64,000 nt of DNA from CAVZYN01 sp963779515. Its GTDB lineage: Bacteria; Pseudomonadota; Alphaproteobacteria; Rhizobiales; Hyphomicrobiaceae. Positions 8,742 to 16,916 of the stretch are shown one piece after another (position 1 is the stretch's first letter; the number at the start of each line of letters is the position of its first letter). The notes beneath the pieces were generated by a model that was given only the letters and a program-made list of their open reading frames with translations, had not been told where the DNA came from and ran no database searches. The DNA is taken from contig CAVZYN010000002.1 in assembly GCA_963779515.1 (NCBI GenBank), forward strand, positions 1-64,000, written 5' to 3'. Both the position numbers and the translations under genes were made by a program.

Positions 8742-9785
8742 ATGCCGATGACCGCCGATACGCGGCAAGGATCAGCCGTCGATGCAAAGCCCGATGCTCG
8801 AGCGCCGGATGCTCTCGCGGCGGCGACCGACGTGAGCGCATGGTATGGTGAGCTCGTTGTTGCGGTGGTGTTTGCCGCAGAGACAGTGGTGGTGCTGATG
8901 TGCCTGGGCGGCCATGTGTCAGTTCCGGTCGCTTTGGTGATGCACGGTGCGCTGATGGCTGCTTTGGGAGCTTGGATCTGGAGCCGCAGCCGCCGTGGCC
9001 ACGATGTTCTGCTCCCCCTGCTCTGTTTGATTGTGACGTTGTTCCTCGGGCCGTTGGGCGCACTCGCGACGCACGGTCTACAGTGGCTTTCCGGCTGGTC
9101 GCGGGAGCGGCCCGAGTTGCTCGACGCATGGTATGCGCGGATTGCGTCATCCCGCAGCACCGATGAGGTGACGCGTCTTTCGGATGCGATCGCTGTTGGC
9201 CGCAGTCTCGAATTTCCGGATGGACCACCGCCGTCGTTTCTCAAGGTGATGCAATCCGGCACGACCGCGGAGCAGCAGACAGTGCTTGGTATCATCGCGC
9301 GACGATTTCACGTGGACTATCTGCCGGCGCTGAATCTCGCTTTGCAGAGCTCGGTACCGGTCGTGCGGGTGCAGGCCGCGGCAGTCGCCGCGCGCGTGCG
9401 CGATCCGTTGCAGAAGGAAGTGGAAGCTGCCATCGAAACAGCGAGCGTCGATGGCATGACAGTGGAGGAGAAGCTCGAACGCGCGGCCTACCTTGAGAAA
9501 TCGGCGGTCGGAGGTTTGATCGACGAGAGTATTCGCATGCGCGCAAACGGTACCAAGGTTCGGCTGATCAGCGCGGTTGTTCAATCCATCGATGCGGGGA
9601 CGCTTGGACGTCAGGTTCTGCAACCGGAGGCGCTCGACGTCTTGGAACGCGACCTCATCGAAACGGGCGCCTTTGGAGTGCTGAGAGCGGTGCGCCGTCA
9701 GCACATTTATTCGAGGTTGGGCCGGCGAAAGACGCGGGTCGCGCGCTGGACTCGGGCGACGCGCGCGGTTCCGGGGGCGCGGTGA
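8742..9785 (+). CDS. pelE: PelE-like inner-membrane protein
   Basis: 347 residues. Two or three hydrophobic helices lie at about 32-110 (LVVAVVFAAETVVVLMCLGG; VLLPLLCLIVTLFLGPLGAL). A soluble helical-repeat domain follows to about 310, and the C-terminal end is arginine-rich. Pseudomonas PelE has the same layout of short membrane part plus helical repeats and joins PelD, PelF and PelG in the synthase complex. ATG at 8742 has GAGG upstream. The stop overlaps the start of pelF (TGATG), suggesting coupled translation. Sequence similarity alone is weak; position and layout carry the call. Confidence 0.65.
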   Translation: MPMTADTRQGSAVDAKPDARAPDALAAATDVSAWYGELVVAVVFAAETVVVLMCLGGHVSVPVALVMHGALMAALGAWIWSRSRRGHDVLLPLLCLIVTLFLGPLGALATHGLQWLSGWSRERPELLDAWYARIASSRSTDEVTRLSDAIAVGRSLEFPDGPPPSFLKVMQSGTTAEQQTVLGIIARRFHVDYLPALNLALQSSVPVVRVQAAAVAARVRDPLQKEVEAAIETASVDGMTVEEKLERAAYLEKSAVGGLIDESIRMRANGTKVRLISAVVQSIDAGTLGRQVLQPEALDVLERDLIETGAFGVLRAVRRQHIYSRLGRRKTRVARWTRATRAVPGAR

Positions 9786-11350
9786 TGGTCAGCGCTGCCG
9801 AGAGTGGTGGTCGAGGAGCATCCCGAGAGACGGACGTCTGTCTGATCGTCGAGGGCTGCTATCCCTATGTTCCGGGTGGCGTATCCGGATGGATTGATTG
9901 GCTGATCCGGACGCAGAACGAGACGAGTTTCTCGGTTGTGTCGCTGTGGCCACGACCCGGCAATCACCCGATGCGCTATGCGTTGCCGCCCAATGTGGTT
10001 TCATTCGATACACTCTACTTGCAAGACTTCGGTGGACGTCCGCGCGTCCGCGATTTGCAGGTCCGAGGACTCGAAGCGTTCGGCGATGCGGTGGATCGCC
10101 TTGTTGCCGAGGGCGGAATCGCGCAGCTGGAATCGCTGCAAAAGGCGCACAAAGGTCTGCTGCCCAAAATCGATCTCAACACCATTTTCAACTCGCCATT
10201 GGCTTGGCAGCTGGTTGAGACCATGTACCGGAAGCGCATGCCTTATGGGTCGTTTTTGCACTATTTTTGGGCTTGGCGCGCGTTGCTTGGGGGACTGTTT
10301 GCGACGCTTGAGTATCCCTTGCCGCGTGCCAAGATCTATCACACGATTTCGACTGGATATGCGGGCGTGCTTGCCGCGAGGGCGGCGCTTGAGACGGGCC
10401 GGCCGATGTTGTTGACGGAGCACGGCATCTATACCAATGAGCGGCGCATCGAACTGCTGATGGCCGACTGGGTCGCGGATACGATCGACAAGGGACATGC
10501 GCTGGCCGATCCGCGCGTCGATTTGCGCGATGTCTGGGTCGCGGCATTCGAGGCCTACTCCAAGACGTGCTACGAAGCCGCGACAGAAGTCATCACGCTC
10601 TACGAAGACAACCAGTTGGTGCAGCAAGCGCTCGGCGCATCGAAGGAACGCTCGCGCGTCATCGCGAATGGCATCGATGTCCAGCGGTTCGGCGGCGTGT
10701 CAATGGCAGGAGATGGCGACCGGCCAACCATTGCTTTGATCGGGAGGGTCGTTCCGATCAAAGACGTGAAGTGCTTTATCACCGCGACGAAGATCGCGCG
10801 CGAGCGCATTCCGAACCTGCGCGCACTCGTCATAGGCCCTTTGGATGAAGATCCGGAGTACACCGCCGAGTGCAAGGCGCTGGCCGCAAGGCTCAAGTTG
10901 GATGGGTGTCTCGAATTCACTGGCGCTGTCAACGTGCTCGAATATTTGCCGCGGATCCACGTCGCAGTACTGACGAGCCTGAGCGAGAGCCAGCCACTTG
11001 TCGTGCTCGAGGCAGGCGCTGCGGGAATCCCGTTCGTGGCTACGAATGTCGGGTCGTGCCGTGAGATCATCGAGGGACGCCCGGAGGAGGAACCGCATCT
11101 GGGGCCCGGCGGGATTGTGACACCGCTTGTTGCGCCAGCAAAAATTGCGGAGGCGGTGGCCGAGCTGCTGGAAGATCCAGAACGGCGTCGCGCCTGCGGA
11201 ATGGCGCTCAGAGCGCGCGTCAACCGCTATTTCCGGTCCGATCAGGCTGCGGCGACGTACCGCGAAACCTATCGCAAATACGTCGAAATGCCGGATCAAC
11301 CCATTTTTCATGGGCGCGTCGTCGCAGGGGAAGCCGTATGGCTGGCATAG
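9785..11350 (+). CDS. pelF: PelF-type GT4 glycosyltransferase (polymerase)
   Basis: Cytosolic glycosyltransferase that would polymerise the polysaccharide from a UDP-sugar, UDP-GalNAc in the Pel systems studied. About 521 residues, normal for PelF. The N-terminus has the PelF signature CYPYVPGGVSGW. The C-terminal GT-B domain has the nucleotide-sugar loop (IGRVVPIKDVK) and the retaining GT4 E-x7-E motif in SESQPLVVLEAG. Start is ATG 9785, or GTG 9782, overlapping the pelE stop. Its own end overlaps the pelG start by 13 bases, so translation of pelE, pelF and pelG is probably coupled. Confidence 0.92.
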   Translation: MVSAAESGGRGASRETDVCLIVEGCYPYVPGGVSGWIDWLIRTQNETSFSVVSLWPRPGNHPMRYALPPNVVSFDTLYLQDFGGRPRVRDLQVRGLEAFGDAVDRLVAEGGIAQLESLQKAHKGLLPKIDLNTIFNSPLAWQLVETMYRKRMPYGSFLHYFWAWRALLGGLFATLEYPLPRAKIYHTISTGYAGVLAARAALETGRPMLLTEHGIYTNERRIELLMADWVADTIDKGHALADPRVDLRDVWVAAFEAYSKTCYEAATEVITLYEDNQLVQQALGASKERSRVIANGIDVQRFGGVSMAGDGDRPTIALIGRVVPIKDVKCFITATKIARERIPNLRALVIGPLDEDPEYTAECKALAARLKLDGCLEFTGAVNVLEYLPRIHVAVLTSLSESQPLVVLEAGAAGIPFVATNVGSCREIIEGRPEEEPHLGPGGIVTPLVAPAKIAEAVAELLEDPERRRACGMALRARVNRYFRSDQAAATYRETYRKYVEMPDQPIFHGRVVAGEAVWLA

Positions 11351-12789
11351 GGTTTCAGATCAGGAAACTCGCGCGGCAGGAGTCGCTCTCGTCCGTGGTT
11401 GCCGCGGCCGGACATGCCGCCGTTATCGCCGCGGGGCCGTGGCTATTCACGATTTTCAGTCTCGCTTCCATCACACTTCTGACCGATCGGGTCGCCGGAG
11501 TGGCGGTGCTGTCGGACTTTCGCGCTGTCATCATCTACGCATTCGCGAGTTCACTCGTGCTGACGGCGCCTGTCACGATCGTGACGACCCGCTTAGCGGC
11601 CGACGCGCTCTGGCTGAAGCGGCCGCAGGATATCCCGACACTCATGTTCGGCGGGTTCATGGTCGCGTTGATTCCGACGACGCTCGGGATCTTATGTATT
11701 GAAGCCTACTTGGGCTTGGCGCTACCGGTGCTGCTGGCATTGCTGGCAGGATCCTGCCTGGTCGCGCTGATCTGGATCGCGATCGCATTCTGCGGCGCCA
11801 TCCGGGACTATCGCGGCGTGACGACCTCATTTTTACTGGGTGCGATCGTTTCACTTCTGATCTGCGTTGCGGCGGCTATTCGCGGTTTCGAGGCCCCGGG
11901 CCTTGCCTGGGGGTTCATTGCCGGATTGACAGTCACGCTTTTTGGTTTGATTAGCCGGGTTCTCGCGACGTTTCCTCAGCCGGTCGTTGATCTTCTGGCG
12001 GGTGTTCGGACAATCGCCGACGGGCTCGTCCGCTACTGGCAGTTGTCGCTCGGGGCGCTGCTGGCAACGATCGGGCTCTGGGTCGATAAGTGGGTGTTTT
12101 GGCTGTCGCCCGTGCGCGACACGGTCAAGAGCGGTTTGCTGCACGCCCCGATCTACGATAGTTCGATGTTTATCTCGTCGCTGATCATCATTCCGTCGCT
12201 GGCGGCGCTGGTGGTTCGTCTCGAGACCGGGTTTTTCGAACGCTACCAGATGTACTATTCGACGATCGGTTCGCACGGCACACTCAATCAGATCGAAAAG
12301 GCTCGCTCCCGGCTCGCGAGTTACACGCTCGACCATCTGACGTTGATTACGGCTGTGCAGGCGGGGTTCACCGGATTGGTGGTTCTGGTGGCGCCTGGGA
12401 TCATCGATATGCTCGGGATGCAGTTCCGGCAGATCACTATTCTGCGTTACGGAGCGATGGGCTCAGTTTTTCAGTTCATCTACATCGCGGCAACATCGCT
12501 GTTGCTATTCTTCGACCGCCGCAATCTCTACCTTGCGGTCAGTGCGTTGTTCTGTGGCCTCAATGCGGGTCTCGCTGTGCTGTCGATCTGGCTTGGTGAA
12601 GACTATTATGGAACCGGATACTTCCTCGCGTGTCTCGTCGCGGGGCTGGTTTCATTCGGCTTGTTGGTTGCGACGCTGCAACGGCTCAACTATCTGACCT
12701 TCATTGGCAACAATCCGTCGATCATGGCGAGTTCGAGGACGCTCAGCTTGTGGCAGCGCTTGTTCTCTCGCGCAGCATCGCAGAAATAG
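11338..12789 (+). CDS. pelG: PelG-type inner-membrane polysaccharide transporter
   Basis: 483 residues with about 12 hydrophobic segments, a MATE/Wzx-like integral membrane protein. The N-terminus MAGIGFQIRKLARQ followed by a GPWLF helix is the PelG signature. In the Pel synthase it works with PelF and is thought to carry the chain across the inner membrane. Last gene of the rightward operon. It ends five bases from the oppositely oriented GH114 gene at 12795. Confidence 0.92.
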   Translation: MAGIGFQIRKLARQESLSSVVAAAGHAAVIAAGPWLFTIFSLASITLLTDRVAGVAVLSDFRAVIIYAFASSLVLTAPVTIVTTRLAADALWLKRPQDIPTLMFGGFMVALIPTTLGILCIEAYLGLALPVLLALLAGSCLVALIWIAIAFCGAIRDYRGVTTSFLLGAIVSLLICVAAAIRGFEAPGLAWGFIAGLTVTLFGLISRVLATFPQPVVDLLAGVRTIADGLVRYWQLSLGALLATIGLWVDKWVFWLSPVRDTVKSGLLHAPIYDSSMFISSLIIIPSLAALVVRLETGFFERYQMYYSTIGSHGTLNQIEKARSRLASYTLDHLTLITAVQAGFTGLVVLVAPGIIDMLGMQFRQITILRYGAMGSVFQFIYIAATSLLLFFDRRNLYLAVSALFCGLNAGLAVLSIWLGEDYYGTGYFLACLVAGLVSFGLLVATLQRLNYLTFIGNNPSIMASSRTLSLWQRLFSRAASQK

Positions 12790-12794
12790 TCGAG

Positions 12795-14030
12795 TCATGT
12801 CTCAATGGTCTGAAAGTTCAGCTTCGCCAGTTCGCGATCTTTCGGTGAGATGTAGAGAACGAATCCTGACTTCGCCATCAGGTCGGCGGCCTGTTTGATC
12901 TTGGCTTGGTTGGCGATGTATTCGACGACGAGTACGGCCTTGCCGTCGGCCTTCAAGAGCGACAGTTGATCGCGTGCGAAGTTGTATTCTTCGGAGCTAT
13001 TGAGATCCTCGGGGCCCTCCAAACCGAAAATCAAGGACTCCTTGGCGACTCCGTCCAGGGCGCCGCGTAGACGAGCATCGCTCAGCAGGCCTTCGGCGTT
13101 CTGCATGATGACAGCAAATCCTGGGGCGCGGGATTTCGCATGCCGTGAGATCCGTTCGATGAAGGCGACCATGTCTTGCTCGATGTGCGGCCGTGATTTG
13201 GCCTCGCGCTTGTGACGGTTCTGCAGATCCTCGTAGACGTCGCATTTGTCGAGATAGACGCCGTCAAATCCGGCATCAATGATTTTGTCGAGGTAGGAGC
13301 CCTTGGCGCCGCACATGAGATGTTGCCAGCTGGGTTCCCAGAAGCAAACGGCGTAGTTTTCTTTCCACTCCGGATTTTCGCCTAACAGCCAAGCGGGCTC
13401 ACCGCGCTTCCACGTGTCATCCCAATAGAAGCGGTAACTTTCGGCCTCGCCGATCGACATGTAGGCAATCACCAAGCGGCGGCTGCCGTCTGGTTTTCGC
13501 TTCATGCGTTCGATCTCGGCAGGTTTCAAGGCGGTGTCGTCGGAGCCATCCTTGGCGTAGTCGACGACGAGGAGATCGAATGGGGAGATGGCGGCACGCG
13601 CAATGTCCAGGTGCTGAAGCTGATAGCCCCAACTTTTGACGTTCGCGAGCGCGACGGTGCCGGCTTGACCAGACGGTGGCGCAGCTGGCGGGCGAGGCTG
13701 CGGACGCGGTGCGCTGGCAGCCGCCGCGGGGGGCGGTGCTGCGGTCCGAGCCGGCGGCGATGGCGTTTTGTTGGCTTGGTTTTCCAAAGGTGCGGGCGGC
13801 GGCACAATCACGGGCGGGGATGTGGCGATCGGTGTGTCGCCTGGATGATGTGCACCGCCGGCATTCACTGGCGGTGGCGCTGACCGGGGGCGGCCGACGG
13901 TCGGGGCAACGGTTGGGGGCACGCTGTCGGTCGATCGCGCAGGCGTGGCCGATCGCTGTCCCAGCCAGTAGGCGATGATGGCGACAGCAATGATTGCGCC
14001 GATGAGAAGGAGAATGTTGAGAAGAGACAT
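12795..14030 (-). CDS. GH114-family glycosidase, membrane-anchored with Pro-rich linker
   Basis: Predicted endo-alpha-1,4-polygalactosaminidase-type hydrolase. Residues 3-22 form a transmembrane anchor. Residues about 28-122 are a proline/alanine-rich linker. The TIM-barrel domain begins at SWGYQLQHL (about 133). Acidic motifs typical of the family are present: LLVVD (Asp157), MSIGEAESYR (Glu195, Glu197) and GVYLD (Asp261). The long linker would hold the enzyme away from the inner membrane, in the periplasm. First of three paralogues, convergent with pelG. GH114 is related to the hydrolase domain missing from the PelA-like protein. Confidence 0.85.
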   Translation of the reverse strand: MSLLNILLLIGAIIAVAIIAYWLGQRSATPARSTDSVPPTVAPTVGRPRSAPPPVNAGGAHHPGDTPIATSPPVIVPPPAPLENQANKTPSPPARTAAPPPAAAASAPRPQPRPPAAPPSGQAGTVALANVKSWGYQLQHLDIARAAISPFDLLVVDYAKDGSDDTALKPAEIERMKRKPDGSRRLVIAYMSIGEAESYRFYWDDTWKRGEPAWLLGENPEWKENYAVCFWEPSWQHLMCGAKGSYLDKIIDAGFDGVYLDKCDVYEDLQNRHKREAKSRPHIEQDMVAFIERISRHAKSRAPGFAVIMQNAEGLLSDARLRGALDGVAKESLIFGLEGPEDLNSSEEYNFARDQLSLLKADGKAVLVVEYIANQAKIKQAADLMAKSGFVLYISPKDRELAKLNFQTIET

Positions 14031-14129
14031 CGGTATGGACTCGGTGAGAAACTGGATCTCGGGATCGGCAACTTACTACGGAGCGGGCCCGGCGGGGACA
14101 AGTGCCCGAGCGTCCGGGACTTCTGATGC

Positions 14130-15176
14130 TCAGGGTAAGGGAATTGAACGATCAATTTTGGGGATCGGTGGGGAGGGCAGTGAGCCGCGCGAGTCTGGCG
14201 GTGCGAGGACCAGAAAATCAAGTTCGCGGGGGGCGAAGTAGATTGGGAACCCGTATCGAGTGGCGCGGCGGCGCGCATCGGTGGCTTTTGCTGCATCGTA
14301 GAGGTACTCGACCACAAAAACGGGCCGGCCGTCGCGTTGCGCCAATCTCAGATCTTTGATTGACGCTTCGATAGCGCCGGCGGAATTCGGGACACCGTCG
14401 TTGTCGATGCCATAGAACAGGCTTTCCTTGGCGACGCCATCGATCGCGGCACGAAGCGGGGCGCTGCGCAGAAGTTCTTCTGCGTTCTGTAACACCACCA
14501 GAAACGAAGGCGCGATCGCGCGGGCATAGTTGGCAAGCCTCGTGATGAAGTCAATCATCAATGCCTCGGCGCGAGGTTCGATGCCCAGAAGGTCCTCGTA
14601 CACGTCCGCGCGGTCGAGATAGACGCCGTCAAACCCCTGCGCGATGATCTGATCAAGATAGGCCTCGGGCGCTCCGAACATCAGGCGTTGCCAGTCCGGA
14701 TCCCAGAAGTTGACGGGATAGTTGTTTGCCCAGTCGGGATTTTCGGCTTGAAGCCAAACCGGCCGCGTCTCGGCGTGCGTCCAAGTCTCGCGCCAATAGC
14801 CTCGATAGCTCTCGGCTTCCCCAATCGACAAGTAGGCAAGCACGAGACGATCGGGCGAAGAGCCACGCTGTTTGGTGATCTTGAGTTCTTCCGGCGTCAC
14901 CGGCCGTGGTTGTGCACGAGGACGGAGGATCGCGTGATCCATGACGAATACGTCAAAGGCGGAGCCTTCCAGACGCGGCATATGCCAGTATTTGAGCTGG
15001 TAGGCCCAGGATTTCGCAGCACCTAGCTTCTTGCGCGCTGCGATCCTCGTGAGTGCGGTCGTTCGGCGCGAGATTGGTGCGGTTGACTGAGCGTGCGCCG
15101 CCGTCAGGACGGTGCTGGCCAATGCCAAACCTGAGATGCGTGCTAGTACGGATCGGCGTGTGAGGCGAAATGGCAT
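14130..15176 (-). CDS. GH114-family glycosidase with Tat-like signal
   Basis: 348 residues. The N-terminus LTRRSVLARISGLALAS...AHAQ is a twin-arginine-like signal peptide with an A-H-A cleavage site near residue 29, suggesting export of a folded enzyme. The GH114 domain starts at SWAYQLKYW (about 56) and keeps FVMD (Asp80), LSIGEAESYR (Glu120, Glu122) and GVYLD (Asp188). Second of the three paralogues, about 100 bp from the first. No anchor is visible, so a free periplasmic or secreted form is likely. Whether it acts on the Pel-like polymer is inferred from family and position. Confidence 0.85.
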   Translation of the reverse strand: MPFRLTRRSVLARISGLALASTVLTAAHAQSTAPISRRTTALTRIAARKKLGAAKSWAYQLKYWHMPRLEGSAFDVFVMDHAILRPRAQPRPVTPEELKITKQRGSSPDRLVLAYLSIGEAESYRGYWRETWTHAETRPVWLQAENPDWANNYPVNFWDPDWQRLMFGAPEAYLDQIIAQGFDGVYLDRADVYEDLLGIEPRAEALMIDFITRLANYARAIAPSFLVVLQNAEELLRSAPLRAAIDGVAKESLFYGIDNDGVPNSAGAIEASIKDLRLAQRDGRPVFVVEYLYDAAKATDARRRATRYGFPIYFAPRELDFLVLAPPDSRGSLPSPPIPKIDRSIPLP

Positions 15177-15259
15177 GAAGCACTATCTGAGGGACGATGT
15201 GTCCTCAGTCATGTCGGCCGTCGTCCCCGCGGGGTCAAGCGGGGATTGTTACTCCAGCA

Positions 15260-16339
15260 TCAAAAGTTCTTGCCTGGCAACCAGAGTGTGTTGAGTTCGC
15301 GCGGCCCGACGTAGGGAATGTAACCCAATTCATTGATGCGCTTGACCGAAGTTTCGGCTGCGGCACGAGACTTGGCATAGTCAACGACGAACACGGGGCG
15401 ACCAGCGTTCTTCGCGATGTTGAGGTTATCGACGCTCCACTTGATCGTGTTACTGTCGTTCATGCGAGCGCCCTTGTTCCAAGTATGAAACAGGCCTTCC
15501 TTGGCAACGGCATCGATGGCGTCGACCATCCTTTTGTGTTTGAGCAACTCCTCGGCGTTTTGAAGTATCACCATGAAGTGCGGATTCTTTTTGCGCGCGT
15601 GCGCCGCGAGGCGGGCGATGAACTCGACCATCTTTTGTTCAGCGTTGGGGCAGTCTTTGCCGACCTCTTGGTAGACGTCGACGCGATCGAGATAGACGCC
15701 GTCAAATCCCAGCTCGATCAGGCGATAGAGCGGAGAGGGCTGGATGCTGTCATAGACGTTGCGGCCATCCTCATCGCCAAGGATCGTCTTTTGCCAACCT
15801 TCGTGGCAGAACGCGATGACGCGATTGCCCTTCCAGTCGGGGTTCTCCTTGCGCAACCAGTCGGGTGCGTCCTCCTCCATGTATTCTTCGGAGAAGTAGT
15901 CGGGGCGGTAGTCTTCGGCCTCGCCGACGGACAAATAGGACATGACGAGGCGTTGGCCGCCGTCTGGTCTCTTTTTGAGATTTTGCACCTCGTCCGGCCG
16001 GAAATGGCGATTGGCCGCAAGGCCGGTAGTGGCATCGACGACGAGCAAATCGAACGGCGAGCGCTGCGCATCTTCGATCTTCAGTCCGGCCAGCTGGTAC
16101 CCCCAGCTGCGCATGGCGCCAAGACGCTTCAGTCGTTCCGTGCGGGCGATCGCGCCGGGTGGAGCTGTTACTGGCTGAGTGGTCACGGCGTTGGCGGCAC
16201 GCGTTGGCGACGCCCTCTGGTCAGGCGACCCGGCAGTGTCGGCGGTCCGGGCCTGGAGTGCGGCCGCGTAGGCAAGCACCGAACCTGCAACGGCTGTTGC
16301 AAGGATCTTCCGGTGAAGAACCACTTTTTTCAAATGCAT
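15260..16339 (-). CDS. GH114-family glycosidase with Sec-type signal
   Basis: 359 residues. A basic start (MHLKKVVLHRK), a hydrophobic core and a cleavage-like ALQA site near residue 30 form a Sec-type signal. The GH114 domain starts at SWGYQLAGL (about 78) and keeps LLVVD (Asp102), LSVGEAEDYR (Glu140, Glu142) and GVYLD (Asp218). Between these it has a short extra loop (DGRNVYDSIQ) absent from the other two. Third of the paralogues and probably the first to be transcribed. A predicted exported glycosidase of the polygalactosaminidase group. Confidence 0.85.
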   Translation of the reverse strand: MHLKKVVLHRKILATAVAGSVLAYAAALQARTADTAGSPDQRASPTRAANAVTTQPVTAPPGAIARTERLKRLGAMRSWGYQLAGLKIEDAQRSPFDLLVVDATTGLAANRHFRPDEVQNLKKRPDGGQRLVMSYLSVGEAEDYRPDYFSEEYMEEDAPDWLRKENPDWKGNRVIAFCHEGWQKTILGDEDGRNVYDSIQPSPLYRLIELGFDGVYLDRVDVYQEVGKDCPNAEQKMVEFIARLAAHARKKNPHFMVILQNAEELLKHKRMVDAIDAVAKEGLFHTWNKGARMNDSNTIKWSVDNLNIAKNAGRPVFVVDYAKSRAAAETSVKRINELGYIPYVGPRELNTLWLPGKNF

Positions 16340-16454
16340 TGCGATACGCCGCTGTACAAGCCGCCGATCATTACCGCAGCTGGTTAACTATGCGTAAACG
16401 TTGCAGGACGTTGTCAGCCGAATTGTGGCGGTGCGTGCCGGCGTGCGGAGAGAT

Positions 16455-16649
16455 TTATTCCGAGCTGTCTTGTTGCGTGGCGGCATCCTGCTCGATGCTC
16501 GCATGCAATAGAAATGCACTTCCGGCCACGAACACTGTCAAAATCGTCAAGCCAATCAACGCGCGCCGCAGAGCCCACGCCAACGACGATCGGGGACGGC
16601 CTGATTGTGGCAAATCTTGGATTGCTGATTTCGGCGATTGGGTGGTCAC
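16455..16649 (-). CDS. Possible small single-span membrane protein
   Basis: 64 residues from a GTG start with GAGAG six bases upstream. One hydrophobic segment (ALIGLTILTVFVAGSAFLL) lies between a polar, basic N-terminal part and a short acidic tail. It resembles no family I know. It is upstream of the GH114 genes on the same strand, 115 bp away. Size and a GTG start make the call tentative. Confidence 0.4.
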   Translation of the reverse strand: MTTQSPKSAIQDLPQSGRPRSSLAWALRRALIGLTILTVFVAGSAFLLHASIEQDAATQQDSSE

Positions 16650-16916
16650 GGCGAACTCTCACGGGGGCTGAGATTGAGACGGACTATAGCCTGTTCTTGG
16701 CAATGCCAATCGATAGGAATGGAATTTCGGTTGATTGGTTAAAGCGCACTCGTTGCGCCGTTTCAGCAGCGCGATCGGGCGGGGTCAAGGTCGCAGATAA
16801 CTTCCGTCTCGTTCAGCTGCAACGTGTGACAATCAGGTGCCCATCGCGTTCGGTTTTCATGGAATTGCGCCGTCACTCACAGATTTGGACTCATCCACAG
16901 ATGCGGCAAATGCGCC
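16650..16916. other. Intergenic region, no gene seen
   Basis: About 270 bp between the small membrane ORF and the MFS gene. More AT-rich than its surroundings around 16700-16745. No convincing reading frame, RNA gene or clear hairpin was found. Confidence 0.35.
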
